From NCBI RefSeq assembly GCF_030540835.1, contig NZ_JAUOEK010000184.1, positions 186,001 through 250,000 of the forward strand: a stretch of DNA of 64,000 nt, written 5' to 3'. Of the stretch, positions 8,661 through 18,516 are shown one piece after another; positions within the stretch are counted from its first letter, which is position 1, and the number at the start of each line of letters is the position of its first letter. Origin of the DNA: Flavivirga aquimarina. Lineage in GTDB: Bacteria > Bacteroidota > Bacteroidia > Flavobacteriales > Flavobacteriaceae. The notes below the pieces were generated by a model, which saw nothing but the letters and a program-made list of their open reading frames with translations, was not told the origin of the DNA and searched no databases. Made by a program: the position numbers and the translations under genes.

Positions 8661-10895
8661 ATGAGACTACCTATTTTTTTATTCGTAATCCTATTTCCTT
8701 TATCAATTATTAAAGCCCAAACGCAACCCTGGCAGGGTAAATTTGAACCTATTGATAATATGATTAAACCGCCTAACTCATACCGAACTGCAAGCGGAGC
8801 TCCGGGAAGGGATTACTGGCAACAACGTGCCGATTATAAAATAAAGGTTGAATTAAATGAATTGAACAATACTATTTCGGGTGAGGCAACCATTACTTAT
8901 TATAATAATTCACCAGATGATTTAAGTTATTTATGGATGCAGCTTGAACAAAATGTTAACAAAAAAGAAAATGAAGATTTTGGAAGTATAAATAATAATA
9001 TAAAAAACGGCATCACTACAAGAAAAATGCAGTTTCTTACTAGAGCTATAGATTTTCCTGCCGGTTATTCTATTAAATATGTAAAAGATTCTCATGGAAA
9101 TAACATAAAAACCATGATTAATAACACCATGATGAAGGTTAAATTGAATACACTTCTTAAATCGGGTGAGTCTACAAGTTTTTCGATAGCATGGTCTTAC
9201 CCAGTTACCGATAGGAGCATGTATTTACTATCTCGTGAAGGGTATGAATATTTTCCATCAGACGATAATACTGTTTACCTTATTGCTCATTGGTTTCCAA
9301 GAATGGCTGTTTATAATGATACAGAAGGCTGGCAAAATCAGCAGTTTCAAAAGCTGGGAGAATTTGCTCTTGAGTTTGGTGATTATGATGTTGAAATCAC
9401 CGTACCGGCAGACCATGTTGTGGCATCTACTGGTTTACTGCAAAATAGCGAGTCTGTGTTAACAAAAATACAGCGTAACAGATTGAACGAAGCTCGAAAA
9501 TCTTTTGACAAACCAGTCATGATTATCACACAACAAGAAGCTGAAGCCAATGAAAAACAAAAATCAAAAAAACAAAAAACCTGGAAATTTAAAGCTGAAA
9601 ACGTTCGTGATTTTGCATTTGCTTCCTCTCGTAAGTTTATGTGGGATGCACAAGCCGTAAAATTACCAACCAATACCGTTATGGCCATGTCTTTTTATCC
9701 GAAAGAAGGCTTACCTGTATGGCAAGAGGAATCTACTAAAGCGATCATGCATGCTTTAGAAGTATATTCTGAAGCTACTTTCGAATATCCTTATCCTGTT
9801 GCTATTTCTGTAAACACCTCTAATATTGGCATGGAGTTTCCAATGATTAGTTTTAATGGTGGACGACCAAAAAATGGTCATATAAGCCAAGCTGCTAAAC
9901 AAGGGATGATAGGAACTATTATTCATGAAGTGGGTCACAACTGGTTTCCTATGATTGTAAGTTCAGATGAGCGTAAATGGATGTGGATGGACGAAGGTTT
10001 AAATACTTTTTTACATCAAAGAACCCTTGCAGAACGTTACCCGGATTTTAATAGTGTAACACCTAAAAGGATTGTACCGTTTATGAGTGGCGATAAAAAT
10101 ATTTTACGTCCTATTATGACGACTTCAGACAACGAGCTTATGTCTCAATTTGGGGCTAATTTTTACTTAAAACCAACCGTTGGATTACAAATGCTTCGTA
10201 ATTCTATTATTGGAAAAGAATTATTTGATGAAGCTTTTAAAGAGTATGCTAACCGTTGGAAATACAAACACCCTAATCCTGCCGATTTATTTAGAACACT
10301 TGAAGATGCGACAGCTACCGATTTGGATTGGTTTTTTAGAGGTTGGTTTTTCACTACGGATCATGTCGATATGGAATTAAGCGATGTAAAATGGTTTAAA
10401 GTGTATGAGGAAAATTCTAATATTGAAGATCAAAACGGTATGTCTAAAGTAAAAATTGAAACATTAGATAAAAACTTTCAAACACAAGCCAAAAATTTTT
10501 CCAGTGGTCCAGAAACGATTACTATGAATACAACACCGGATGCTGCTTATGGTCAGTTTTTATCAAGAATAGACGAACCCCAATTACGCAAACAGCTTTC
10601 TGGTAAAAACATTTACGAAATTACTATTAAAAATATTGGCGGGCTTGTTATGCCTGTTACTATTGAATGGGTATTTACTGATGACTCTAAAGATATTGAT
10701 GTGATTCCTGCCGAAGTTTGGCGCAGAAACGAATACGAAATTCAAAAAACGTTTATAAAAGACAAAGAAGTTAAAAAAGTGAACTTAGATCCTAATTTTG
10801 AATATGCTGATACTGATATGAAAAACAACTCGTTTCCTAAGGTTGAAACACCTTCTGAGTTTGATACTTTTAAGGATAATAAAAAAGGTAGTTAG
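8661..10895 (+). CDS. Secreted M1 family metallopeptidase
   Basis: A 744-residue zinc aminopeptidase-like protein. Residues 1-20 form a signal peptide (LPIFLFVILFPLSIIKAQ). An N-terminal beta domain follows, and the catalytic region has HEVGHNWFP at about residue 422 with the third zinc ligand in WMWMDEGLN, giving the HExxH-18-E pattern of family M1. The exopeptidase GxMEN loop appears as the variant NIGMEFP. It should digest peptides in the periplasm or at the cell surface. The gene is monocistronic with its own terminator. The C-terminus lacks an obvious type IX sorting domain. Family is sure, substrate unknown. Confidence 0.92.
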   Translation: MRLPIFLFVILFPLSIIKAQTQPWQGKFEPIDNMIKPPNSYRTASGAPGRDYWQQRADYKIKVELNELNNTISGEATITYYNNSPDDLSYLWMQLEQNVNKKENEDFGSINNNIKNGITTRKMQFLTRAIDFPAGYSIKYVKDSHGNNIKTMINNTMMKVKLNTLLKSGESTSFSIAWSYPVTDRSMYLLSREGYEYFPSDDNTVYLIAHWFPRMAVYNDTEGWQNQQFQKLGEFALEFGDYDVEITVPADHVVASTGLLQNSESVLTKIQRNRLNEARKSFDKPVMIITQQEAEANEKQKSKKQKTWKFKAENVRDFAFASSRKFMWDAQAVKLPTNTVMAMSFYPKEGLPVWQEESTKAIMHALEVYSEATFEYPYPVAISVNTSNIGMEFPMISFNGGRPKNGHISQAAKQGMIGTIIHEVGHNWFPMIVSSDERKWMWMDEGLNTFLHQRTLAERYPDFNSVTPKRIVPFMSGDKNILRPIMTTSDNELMSQFGANFYLKPTVGLQMLRNSIIGKELFDEAFKEYANRWKYKHPNPADLFRTLEDATATDLDWFFRGWFFTTDHVDMELSDVKWFKVYEENSNIEDQNGMSKVKIETLDKNFQTQAKNFSSGPETITMNTTPDAAYGQFLSRIDEPQLRKQLSGKNIYEITIKNIGGLVMPVTIEWVFTDDSKDIDVIPAEVWRRNEYEIQKTFIKDKEVKKVNLDPNFEYADTDMKNNSFPKVETPSEFDTFKDNKKGS

Positions 10896-10919
10896 TACAC
10901 GACTACTTATATAATAAAA

Positions 10920-10945
10920 AATAAGCTTCCAAAAGGAAGCTTATT
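10920..10945. terminator. Bidirectional intrinsic terminator
   Basis: Perfect 11-bp arms, AATAAGCTTCC and GGAAGCTTATT, with an AAAA loop, between the convergent M1 peptidase and outer-membrane protein genes. T-rich DNA follows on the plus strand and A-rich DNA precedes it. Confidence 0.85.
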
Positions 10946-10950
10946 TAATT

Positions 10951-12030
10951 TTAATCTACATCAAACCTGACACCCAAAGAGATATTGTTCTGCTCTACAA
11001 TCTGGTTTTTAAAAATAGGAGATAAATCGTACTTAACATATAGAGCTACATCATCAAAAGCAATATAACCACTTAATCCATACACTAAATCACTGGTATT
11101 GAATCCTCGTTTTTGTTTTTCTTTTCTGCTTTCGCCATTTAACTCATACTTTAGTTTTTGACGTGTTCCAATATTAAACCCAGCATAGCCTCCTAAACCT
11201 ATTTTGAATTGATTCCGTGTAGAGTATCTAAAATAAGTATCTTTATCTATCTTTTTTGACGGTCCAAACTCTAAATGTACTGGAAACACCAAATTGGTAA
11301 TGGATAATTTAGATTTTTTAAGGTTTTCTGGGAATTCCTGTAATACGGTTTGATTTCCCTGCTGAATAAAATACCTATTATCATCAGGTTTTAATCCGTT
11401 TATTTGAAAAGAATATCCGTATTTAAAACGTAAAAAGTTAGTGTTTTTAAAAACACGTGTTTTCCAAGCCCAACCTAATTCCAAAAATCGAGAGCCTCCA
11501 AATTTATATGGAGAATCGTCAATCTTCTCTCCTTCTATAATAGCATTATTTAAGCCAAAGGCTAATACAAAATCGCTAGACGTTCGCCTATCATATTTCT
11601 TGGGCTTCTTTTTGCCATTAATTTTAATGCCCGCAAAACTTCCCTCATCTGCGTCTATACTAAAGCCTATTTTAGATAGTTCTTCGTCATGGTTTATTTT
11701 ATAACCCTCCTCGTTTCGTTCTAATAGAGCTATTTTATTATTTATAATTATAATACGGTTTTCAATATTTAAGGCACGCTTTTTTGCTACTTCTTTTTTT
11801 AATGTGTTAGCTTCTTCGTTTGTGAGTTCTCCTCTTTCTAAACGCATATTAATAACCTCTACTTCTGCTTTTAAAAAATCTCGCTCTTCGGTTTTAATTC
11901 GTTCTTTAATTTCCAATAAAGTTTTAATCTGTTCTTTATTGTTTACATTCTGAATGGTGTCTTGCGCATTGATTAATTGCGTACATACACTTAGTGTAGC
12001 AAGTATTAAATACTTAACAATAGTTTGCAT
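10951..12030 (-). CDS. Outer-membrane beta-barrel protein with N-terminal coiled coil
   Basis: A 359-residue exported protein without a recognised named family. A signal peptide is clear (YLILATLSVCTQLINAQ). Residues of about 30-115 are highly charged and helical (KERIKTEERDFLKAEVEVIN), suggesting a coiled coil. From about residue 150 on, alternating aromatic and polar residues typical of beta-strands appear, and the chain ends NISLGVRFDVD, like an outer-membrane barrel C-terminus. It is the third gene after an ECF sigma factor and its presumed anti-sigma partner, about 140 bp downstream, so it may be a target or sensor partner of that system. A dispersed repeat sits in the gap. Confidence 0.7.
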   Translation of the reverse strand: MQTIVKYLILATLSVCTQLINAQDTIQNVNNKEQIKTLLEIKERIKTEERDFLKAEVEVINMRLERGELTNEEANTLKKEVAKKRALNIENRIIIINNKIALLERNEEGYKINHDEELSKIGFSIDADEGSFAGIKINGKKKPKKYDRRTSSDFVLAFGLNNAIIEGEKIDDSPYKFGGSRFLELGWAWKTRVFKNTNFLRFKYGYSFQINGLKPDDNRYFIQQGNQTVLQEFPENLKKSKLSITNLVFPVHLEFGPSKKIDKDTYFRYSTRNQFKIGLGGYAGFNIGTRQKLKYELNGESRKEKQKRGFNTSDLVYGLSGYIAFDDVALYVKYDLSPIFKNQIVEQNNISLGVRFDVD

Positions 12031-12133
12031 AACTGTTCGTTTTTTTATGCTGAATTTATTTTCAGCTTTTGATGATTATTGATGATTTGATTTGATGATG
12101 TTTATTTTTGTTTATTCATGAGGTTCCTGTCTT

Positions 12134-12157
12134 CACTTCGACTGCGCTCAGTGTGAC
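12134..12157. repeat. Short dispersed repeat (CACTTCGACTGC-type)
   Basis: CACTTCGACTGCGCTCAGTG followed by TGAC. It is a close copy of the minus-strand sequence at 1858-1881 and shares the TCGACTGCGCTC core with the family A elements at 33259 and 46037. It lies in the spacer between the anti-sigma-like gene and the outer-membrane protein gene. Confidence 0.55.
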
Positions 12158-12170
12158 ACGCAGAAATATT

Positions 12171-12935
12171 TTAATCGTTACGTTGTGCTACTGCTGTTTT
12201 TACGGTACCGTAACTTGCTTTTATAGCTTCAAAAACTTTACTTCTAAAAGATTGATCTAAATCTGCCTCAACGTCTTGAAGCAATAAATTTGCATCAACC
12301 ACTGTGGTGGTGGTATTATATAATTTATTTAATCTAATTTCTTTTTGAGCTTCTAGCAACAAGGCATCAATAGCTTCGTCTGTTACTGTATTGTTATCTT
12401 TTAATTTTTGTATTTGATTTGCAACCGCCTGAATTTTTTCTTCTTCAAAAGTTAAAGGCTTTAATGCTACTTCAACAGAATTGACAGATATTTTCTTTAA
12501 TACTTCTAAATCATTTTCCTGTACTATAACTGTTTGTTTTTTATCAAGTTCCGTTTTAACCTCAACTGGGGTTTTTATTGATTTTTTAACGACTCGCTTT
12601 TGATTCGTTTGAATACTCCCTGAAGTATTTTCAGTAGCGACATCCGTTTCAACCTCTATGGTAGTATCCTTATTTTGTTCTACAGTTTCTGGAACTACTA
12701 CTATTTTAGGAACTTCGTTCACCACAGTAGTTTCATTACTAAAAAACTGGGATGTCACTAACAAGATTCCAACAATACTTGCCGCTATACCTAACCATAA
12801 GACTGGTTTTTTATTTTTACTTTTTCCTTGACCTTCTAAACGTTCCGAAAGTTTGTTCCAAGCATCATTAGATGGCTGCATCGTTCTTTTTTCAAGCTTT
12901 TCCTTTATGTCTTCTTCAAATTTAACTGGTGCCAT
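12171..12935 (-). CDS. Putative anti-sigma factor, single-pass membrane protein
   Basis: A 254-residue protein with a short cytoplasmic N-terminus (FEEDIKEKLEKRTMQPSNDA, WNKLSERL), one transmembrane segment at about residues 46-66 (PVLWLGIAASIVGILLVTSQ) and a long polar outer part. This layout, and the 14-bp overlap with the upstream ECF sigma gene, indicate a membrane anti-sigma factor of the Bacteroidetes type. The N-terminal W-x-K/R-L motif is common in such partners. No zinc-binding ZAS motif is present. The function is inferred from position and architecture. Confidence 0.7.
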   Translation of the reverse strand: MAPVKFEEDIKEKLEKRTMQPSNDAWNKLSERLEGQGKSKNKKPVLWLGIAASIVGILLVTSQFFSNETTVVNEVPKIVVVPETVEQNKDTTIEVETDVATENTSGSIQTNQKRVVKKSIKTPVEVKTELDKKQTVIVQENDLEVLKKISVNSVEVALKPLTFEEEKIQAVANQIQKLKDNNTVTDEAIDALLLEAQKEIRLNKLYNTTTTVVDANLLLQDVEADLDQSFRSKVFEAIKASYGTVKTAVAQRND

Positions 12936-13500
12936 AGCTTGTTGTTTTATTTAATTTTTTAATTCTTTCCTGAAGCAATTTTCGTGCTTTAAATAATTGC
13001 GATTTTGAAGTCCCTTCTGTTATGTTTAACATCTCTGCTATTTCGTAATGTTTGTACCCTTCGATAGCATACATAACAAATACCATTTTATAACCTTCGG
13101 GAAGGGCATCAATAAGCTGCTGTATTTCTGCAACTTCCATATCGGTATTTATATTATCTGCATAATCATTACTATATTCAAAATTTTCAACAGAAAATGT
13201 TATCTGTTTTTTTTGTCTTAAAAATGAAATTGATTCTCTTATCATAATCCGCCGAATCCAACCTTCAAAACTACCTTCGCTTTTAAAACTTTTTAAATTA
13301 GAAAACATTTTAAAAAAACCGTTCAACATGGCTTCTTCTGCTTGTTGCAAGTCTTTTATATAGTACCTGCAAACACTCAGCATTTTTGGAGCATGTAATT
13401 CAAACAATACATGTTGCGCCTCACGATTATTCTTAATCGCTTTTTTTATAAGTGACGACTCGTTTTTATGCAATTGTATTACTTTCAAGAATGATTTCAT
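12922..13500 (-). CDS. ECF-type RNA polymerase sigma factor
   Basis: A 192-residue sigma-70 family protein. Region 2 is seen in LFELHAPKMLSVCRYYIKDL, QQAEEAMLNGFFKMF and FEGWIRRIMIRESISFLR. Region 4 has LPEGYKMVFVMYAIEGYKHYE and the helix-turn-helix EIAEMLNITEGTSKSQLFKA. No extra C-terminal domain is present. It should redirect RNA polymerase to a small regulon, probably including its own operon, when released by the membrane protein encoded by the next, overlapping gene. The start ATG is the only good one. Confidence 0.93.
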   Translation of the reverse strand: MKSFLKVIQLHKNESSLIKKAIKNNREAQHVLFELHAPKMLSVCRYYIKDLQQAEEAMLNGFFKMFSNLKSFKSEGSFEGWIRRIMIRESISFLRQKKQITFSVENFEYSNDYADNINTDMEVAEIQQLIDALPEGYKMVFVMYAIEGYKHYEIAEMLNITEGTSKSQLFKARKLLQERIKKLNKTTSYGTS

Positions 13501-13740
13501 TTAGCCTTCTATTTTTAAAGACGCAAATTTTATACTAATGGTTGCCCATAGTTAAAATATAAATGTAATTTAAAAAGAAATAAGAGGTAACGTAATAAAA
13601 AATTTCTTGAAACGAACTATCTTCTAGGCAAGCCAAAAGGTATTCAGATCGTTTCATACCCACAATCTTTTAGCAAATTATTAAGCTAAAAACAAATATT
13701 TCGCCTTTAGCATATAGAAAATCTTTTAATTGAAAACAAG

Positions 13741-14718
13741 CTACTTCTTCCTATCAATCACATAATTCACCATAAGTTCTAGTGAATTTTTATAGTCGGA
13801 TTCTGGATATGTTTGAAGTATTTCTAAGGCTTCTTCCTGAAATACTTTCATCTTCTCTATGGCATAATCTAGGCCACCGTTATTTTTCACAAAAGCAATA
13901 ACTTCCTTAACTCGTTTGGTATCTTTATTATGGTTTTTTATGGAGTTGATAAGCCAGTTTTTATCTTTTTTTGAAGCTTGGTTAAGCACATAAATTAAAG
14001 GCAATGTCATTTTTTGTTCTTTAATATCAATTCCTGTAGGTTTCCCTATTTGAGTATCGCCATAATCGAACAAATCATCTTTTATTTGAAATGCCATACC
14101 TATAAGTTCTCCAAACTTTCTCATGAACTCTACATGTTGCGACTCCGGTTTTACAGACGCTGCACCCAAACTGCAACAAGCTGCTATTAAGGTTGCTGTT
14201 TTCTGGCGGATAATTTCATAGTAAACAGCTTCGGTAATATCAAGTTTTCTGGCTTTTTCTATTTGAAGTAATTCGCCTTCACTCATTTCGCGAACTGCAA
14301 TAGAAATAATTTTAAGCAAATCGAAATCATTATTATCTATACTTAAAAGTAAACCTTTAGACAGTAAATAATCACCAATTAAAACGGCTATTTTATTTTT
14401 CCAAAGTGCATTTACAGAGAAAAATCCGCGTCGGCGGTTACTATCATCAACCACATCGTCGTGCACTAAAGTCGCTGTATGGATAAGCTCAATGACCGAA
14501 GCTCCTCTATAAGTTCGTTCACTAACCTCACCATTGGACACCATTTTAGAAACTAAAAACACAAACATAGGGCGCATTTGCTTCCCTTTTCGGTTTACGA
14601 TATAATGGGTAATCCTGTTAAGCAATGCCACTTTACTAGACATAGAGAGTTGAAACTTTTGTTCGAAAAGATCCATCTCATAAGCTATTGGCTGCTTTAT
14701 TTGTTCTACTATTTTCAT
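13741..14718 (-). CDS. ispB: Long-chain polyprenyl diphosphate synthase
   Basis: A 325-residue trans-prenyltransferase. The first aspartate-rich motif is in LVHDDVVDDSNRRRG (about residue 90) and the second in FQIKDDLFDYGD (about residue 215), with GKQMRPMFVFL near the N-terminus. It condenses isopentenyl diphosphate units onto a farnesyl-type primer to build the menaquinone side chain. Product length cannot be read with certainty, so the symbol is tentative; hepta- or octaprenyl synthase is likely. It is last in a minus-strand run of housekeeping genes, about 97 bp after rlmN. Confidence 0.88.
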   Translation of the reverse strand: MKIVEQIKQPIAYEMDLFEQKFQLSMSSKVALLNRITHYIVNRKGKQMRPMFVFLVSKMVSNGEVSERTYRGASVIELIHTATLVHDDVVDDSNRRRGFFSVNALWKNKIAVLIGDYLLSKGLLLSIDNNDFDLLKIISIAVREMSEGELLQIEKARKLDITEAVYYEIIRQKTATLIAACCSLGAASVKPESQHVEFMRKFGELIGMAFQIKDDLFDYGDTQIGKPTGIDIKEQKMTLPLIYVLNQASKKDKNWLINSIKNHNKDTKRVKEVIAFVKNNGGLDYAIEKMKVFQEEALEILQTYPESDYKNSLELMVNYVIDRKK

Positions 14719-14815
14719 TTAGGGTCTAAAGATACTATTTCAAATGAATTTTATTGAAAATTCGTTTTTGTTTAGCAAGTCAATTCTCATCTCATAGGAA
14801 ATGACAAAACACATT

Positions 14816-15856
14816 TTAACTTTTATTCGCCAATTGTCCGCAAGCAGCATCAATATCTTTTCCTCTGCTACGACGTACATTTACAACGATTCTATTTTTC
14901 TCTAAGGTATTGATATAGTTTTCTAAAGCTTCATTCGTAGCCTGTTGAAACTCACCATCATCAATTGGGTTATATTCTATGATATTTACTTTACAGGGTA
15001 CATACTTACAGAATTTCACAAAGGCATCAATATCTTTTTGTGTATCATTTACCCCTCTCCAAACTACATATTCATAACTAATCTTACGTTTAGTTTTTGC
15101 ATACCAATGTTCTAACGCATCTTTTAAATCGGCTAAAGGAAAGGTTTCATTAAAGGGCATAATGGATGTACGAACAGAATCAATAGCCGAATGTAACGAC
15201 ACCGCTAAATTAAATTTCACTTCGTCATCTGCCATTTTTCTTATCATTTTTGGGATACCAGATGTGGATACTGTAATCCGTTTAGCAGACATTCCTAGCC
15301 CTTCTGAAGATGTGATTTTGTCGATAGCCTTAATAACATTATTATAATTCATAAGCGGCTCTCCCATCCCCATAAATACAATGTTGCTTAGTGGACGATT
15401 ATGGTATAAACGGCTTTCTTTATCAATAGCGACTACTTGATCGTAAATTTCGTCTGGATTTAAGTTACGCATACGTTTTAAACGCGCCGTTGCACAAAAC
15501 TTGCAGTCTAAACTACAGCCTACCTGGCTAGATACACAGGCTGTCGTTCGAGTGGCTGTTGGTATTAAAACCGACTCTACTATAAGACCATCATGTAATC
15601 GAACTGCATTTTTCACCGTGCCATCTTTGCTACGTTGCATGGTATCGACCTCAACATGATTAATAACAAAGTGATCTTCTAACATTTGACGTGTTTCTTT
15701 TGAAACATTAGTCATGTCCTTAAATGTATGCGCCGATTTTTGCCAAAGCCATTCATAGACCTGATTACCACGAAAGGCTTTATCTCCTTGTTTTACAAAG
15801 AACGCTCTTAAATCCTCTTTGGTTAATGCACGAATGTCTTTTTTACCTGCTGCCAT
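14816..15856 (-). CDS. rlmN: 23S rRNA (adenine2503-C2)-methyltransferase RlmN
   Basis: A 346-residue radical-SAM methyltransferase of usual length. The CxxxCxxC iron-sulfur motif is in GCSLDCKFCATA. It is preceded by CVSSQVG, and the second catalytic cysteine lies near the C-terminus in DAACGQL. Family motifs FMGMGEPLMNY and SLHSAIDSVR are present. It methylates A2503 of 23S rRNA and A37 of some tRNAs. It lies downstream of queA, separated by a terminator, so it probably has its own promoter. Confidence 0.97.
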   Translation of the reverse strand: MAAGKKDIRALTKEDLRAFFVKQGDKAFRGNQVYEWLWQKSAHTFKDMTNVSKETRQMLEDHFVINHVEVDTMQRSKDGTVKNAVRLHDGLIVESVLIPTATRTTACVSSQVGCSLDCKFCATARLKRMRNLNPDEIYDQVVAIDKESRLYHNRPLSNIVFMGMGEPLMNYNNVIKAIDKITSSEGLGMSAKRITVSTSGIPKMIRKMADDEVKFNLAVSLHSAIDSVRTSIMPFNETFPLADLKDALEHWYAKTKRKISYEYVVWRGVNDTQKDIDAFVKFCKYVPCKVNIIEYNPIDDGEFQQATNEALENYINTLEKNRIVVNVRRSRGKDIDAACGQLANKS

Positions 15857-15962
15857 AAGTGTTGCAAAAATAGTGAAAGGTTTTACGAATTTCGATATTT
15901 GATTATAAATTAGTTAGCATCAATATTGAGGCTAGTATATCATTTAAAAAAATCAACAAAAA

Positions 15963-15982
15963 AGCCTTGTTAAAACAAGGCT
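15963..15982 (-). terminator. Intrinsic terminator after queA
   Basis: Arms AGCCTTGTT and AACAAGGCT with a 2-base centre. On the minus strand TTTTTTG follows directly. It would end the aroA-queA transcript. Confidence 0.8.
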
Positions 15983-16011
15983 CTGGAATAATGTCTCTTT
16001 TCTTTAATTAG

Positions 16012-16046
16012 ACCCTGAAACAAGTTCAGGGTTAAAAGTTCAGGGT
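16012..16046. repeat. ACCCTGAA palindrome plus half copy
   Basis: ACCCTGAA-ACAAG-TTCAGGGT at 16012-16032, then a second GTTCAGGGTTA half at 16037-16046. It is the same palindrome as at 2984-3004 with another loop, and sits 3 bp beyond the queA stop. Confidence 0.55.
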
Positions 16047-16048
16047 TA

Positions 16049-17098
16049 TTACAAAATTAGCATAGCATCTCCGTAACTGTAAAATTTGTATTTTTCTTTT
16101 ACAGCTTCTTCGTATGCTTTTTTAATGAAATCGTGCCCAGCAAATGCCGAAACCATCATTAATAAGGTCGATTTTGGAGTATGAAAGTTAGTAATCATAC
16201 AATTAGCAATACTAAAATCGTATGGAGGGAAAATAAATTTATTAGTCCATCCATCAATTTCATTTAATCTTCCGTTTGAAGACACAGAGCTTTCTATAGC
16301 GCGCATAGCGGTAGTTCCTACTGCACAAATACGTTTTTTATTATTTATGCCTTCGTTTACAACATCTACTGCTATTTTGTCAATTCTTAACTCTTCGCTA
16401 TCCATTTTGTGCTTTGACAAATCTTCTACCTCAACTGGGTTAAAAGTTCCTAATCCTACATGTAAAGTCACTTCGGCAAAATCTACACCTTTAATTTCTA
16501 ATCTTTTTAATAAATGTTTAGAAAAGTGTAAACCAGCAGTTGGAGCTGCTACAGCACCTTCATTTTTTGCATATATCGTTTGGTAACGCTCTTCATCGTC
16601 TGGCTCTACATCTCTTTTTATATACTTTGGAAGTGGTGTTTCTCCTAGTTCATTTAGTTTTCTTCGAAACTCTTTATAAGACCCGTCATATAAAAAACGT
16701 AATGTACGTCCTCTTGATGTTGTATTATCTATAACCTCTGCTATTAATGTATCATCATCACCGAAATACAATTTATTACCAATTCTTATTTTACGCGCAG
16801 GATCTACGAGAACATCCCAAAGGCGTTGTTCTTCGTTTAATTCTCTCAATAAAAACACTTCTATCCTTGCTCCTGTTTTTTCCTTATTACCATATAATCT
16901 CGCCGGAAAAACTTTAGTGTTGTTAAGAATTAAAACATCATCTTCATCAAAGTAATCAATAATATCCTTGAATAATTTGTGCTCAATGGTCTGTTCTTTT
17001 CTATTTAAGACCATTAAACGGGATTCATCTCTGTTTTCTGATGGGTATTCCGCTAATAATTCATCTGGTAAATTGAAGCCAAAGTGTGATAATTTCAT
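16049..17098 (-). CDS. queA: tRNA preQ1(34) S-adenosylmethionine ribosyltransferase-isomerase
   Basis: A 349-residue QueA of normal size. Recognisable blocks are [20 protein letters not shown] at the N-terminus, [40 protein letters not shown] and [19 protein letters not shown]. It moves the ribosyl part of SAM onto preQ1 in tRNA to make epoxyqueuosine. It lies about 160 bp after aroA. There is no other queuosine gene in the window, so its neighbours are simply housekeeping. Confidence 0.97.
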   Translation of the reverse strand: MKLSHFGFNLPDELLAEYPSENRDESRLMVLNRKEQTIEHKLFKDIIDYFDEDDVLILNNTKVFPARLYGNKEKTGARIEVFLLRELNEEQRLWDVLVDPARKIRIGNKLYFGDDDTLIAEVIDNTTSRGRTLRFLYDGSYKEFRRKLNELGETPLPKYIKRDVEPDDEERYQTIYAKNEGAVAAPTAGLHFSKHLLKRLEIKGVDFAEVTLHVGLGTFNPVEVEDLSKHKMDSEELRIDKIAVDVVNEGINNKKRICAVGTTAMRAIESSVSSNGRLNEIDGWTNKFIFPPYDFSIANCMITNFHTPKSTLLMMVSAFAGHDFIKKAYEEAVKEKYKFYSYGDAMLIL

Positions 17099-17259
17099 TT
17101 GTTAGTTTTTAATGTTTTTAACATGTTAAACAATACTTTCAATAAATTAATAATTTATTTAAATCATTGAAAATATTATTTGGTAAGATGCTTAGTTGTT
17201 TTTTGAAAGCTGCAAATATACAATCTGGAAATAGGGGTTGTCAAGTAAATGAGTGATTA

Positions 17260-18483
17260 TTATTTCGTTATTTTAAATCCGATAGACTCTAAATCGTTCC
17301 AAAAGGTTGGATATGATTTTGAAACTACCATGGCATCTTCAATAATTATTGGTGTTTTAAGTGCTAAAGGAGCAAATGCCATACCCATTCTATGATCGTG
17401 ATAGGTCTCAATGGATACCATCTCTTTAATAGTATTAGAAGCTGATAAATGCAACGATTTATCTGTAATTTCTATATTACCTCCCAATTTTTCGATTTCA
17501 TTTTTTAAAGCAACCAATCTATCGGTTTCTTTTATTTTAAGTGTATGAAGCCCTGTTAAGTCACAAGGTATTCCTAAAGCAAAACATGTTACTGTAATGG
17601 TTTGAGCAATATCGGGAGCATTTTTTAAGTTTAAAGTTAACGGCTCTACATTTGAGAATTCTTTCTTTAAAGTGACACTATTGTTGTTAAAAACACTACT
17701 TACTCCAAAATGCTTGTAAATGTCTGCTAAAACAGAATCACCTTGCAAAGAATTTTCTTTATATGAAGATAGTGTAATTTCTGTTCCGATCTCACTAATA
17801 GCAGCAATACTATAATAATAGGATGCTGATGACCAATCTGATTCTACTGTTAATGTTTTAGGCTGTTGGTTCTTAACACCTGGTTTTACTGTAATGATAT
17901 TTCCATTAAATGACGATTCTATTCCAATTTCCTCTAGTAGACTTAATGTCATTTTTATGTATGGAACCGATGTTATTTCACCTTCTAGGGTTAACTCTAT
18001 CCCATTTTCAAGTTTAGAAGCGATAAGCAATAATGCAGAAATATATTGACTACTCACATTTGCTTTTAATGCTACTTTGTGTTTAGTTAGTCTTTTTCCT
18101 TTTATTTTTATTGGAGGAAATCCTTCGTTTTCGACATAACTAATATCTGCTCCAAGCTCTCTAAGTGCTTCTACCAACACTTTAATAGGGCGTTCTTTCA
18201 TTCGCTTAGACCCTGTAAGTGTTACTTCTCTTCCTTCTTGAACGGAAAAATATGCTGTTAAAAAACGCATCGCAGTTCCTGCGTGGTTGATATCAACCAG
18301 ACCAGAATCTGTAGTTAAAGCATGGGTCATTAAGTTACTGTCATCAGAATTTGAGACGTTGTTAAGACTAAGCTCTGGATAGAGTGCTTTTAAAAGCAAT
18401 AATCTATTAGATTCACTTTTAGATCCTGTTATTTGAATTGAAGATTGCTTGGCAATTATAGATTTTTGAAGTGTAATATGCAT
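17260..18483 (-). CDS. aroA: 3-phosphoshikimate 1-carboxyvinyltransferase (EPSP synthase)
   Basis: A protein of about 407 residues; the sixth step of the shikimate pathway, joining phosphoenolpyruvate to shikimate-3-phosphate. Motifs are ITGSKSESNRLLLL (substrate-binding Lys and Ser), NHAGTAMRFLTAYF (the NxGTxxR loop), SQYISALLL, APDIAQT and KETDRLVALKNE, and SYPTFWNDLESIG at the end. The usual GKP of many class I enzymes is GSKSESN here, close to class II-like forms. The longer frame to 18507 begins with TTG; the ATG at 18483 (MHITLQKS) fits the family better. It lies 33 bp after the MazG-like gene, so it is likely co-transcribed with it. The remaining aromatic genes are 9 kb away. Confidence 0.95.
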   Translation of the reverse strand: MHITLQKSIIAKQSSIQITGSKSESNRLLLLKALYPELSLNNVSNSDDSNLMTHALTTDSGLVDINHAGTAMRFLTAYFSVQEGREVTLTGSKRMKERPIKVLVEALRELGADISYVENEGFPPIKIKGKRLTKHKVALKANVSSQYISALLLIASKLENGIELTLEGEITSVPYIKMTLSLLEEIGIESSFNGNIITVKPGVKNQQPKTLTVESDWSSASYYYSIAAISEIGTEITLSSYKENSLQGDSVLADIYKHFGVSSVFNNNSVTLKKEFSNVEPLTLNLKNAPDIAQTITVTCFALGIPCDLTGLHTLKIKETDRLVALKNEIEKLGGNIEITDKSLHLSASNTIKEMVSIETYHDHRMGMAFAPLALKTPIIIEDAMVVSKSYPTFWNDLESIGFKITK

Positions 18484-18516
18484 GCTTATAAATTCTCTTT
18501 TATACAAGCTGCAAAT

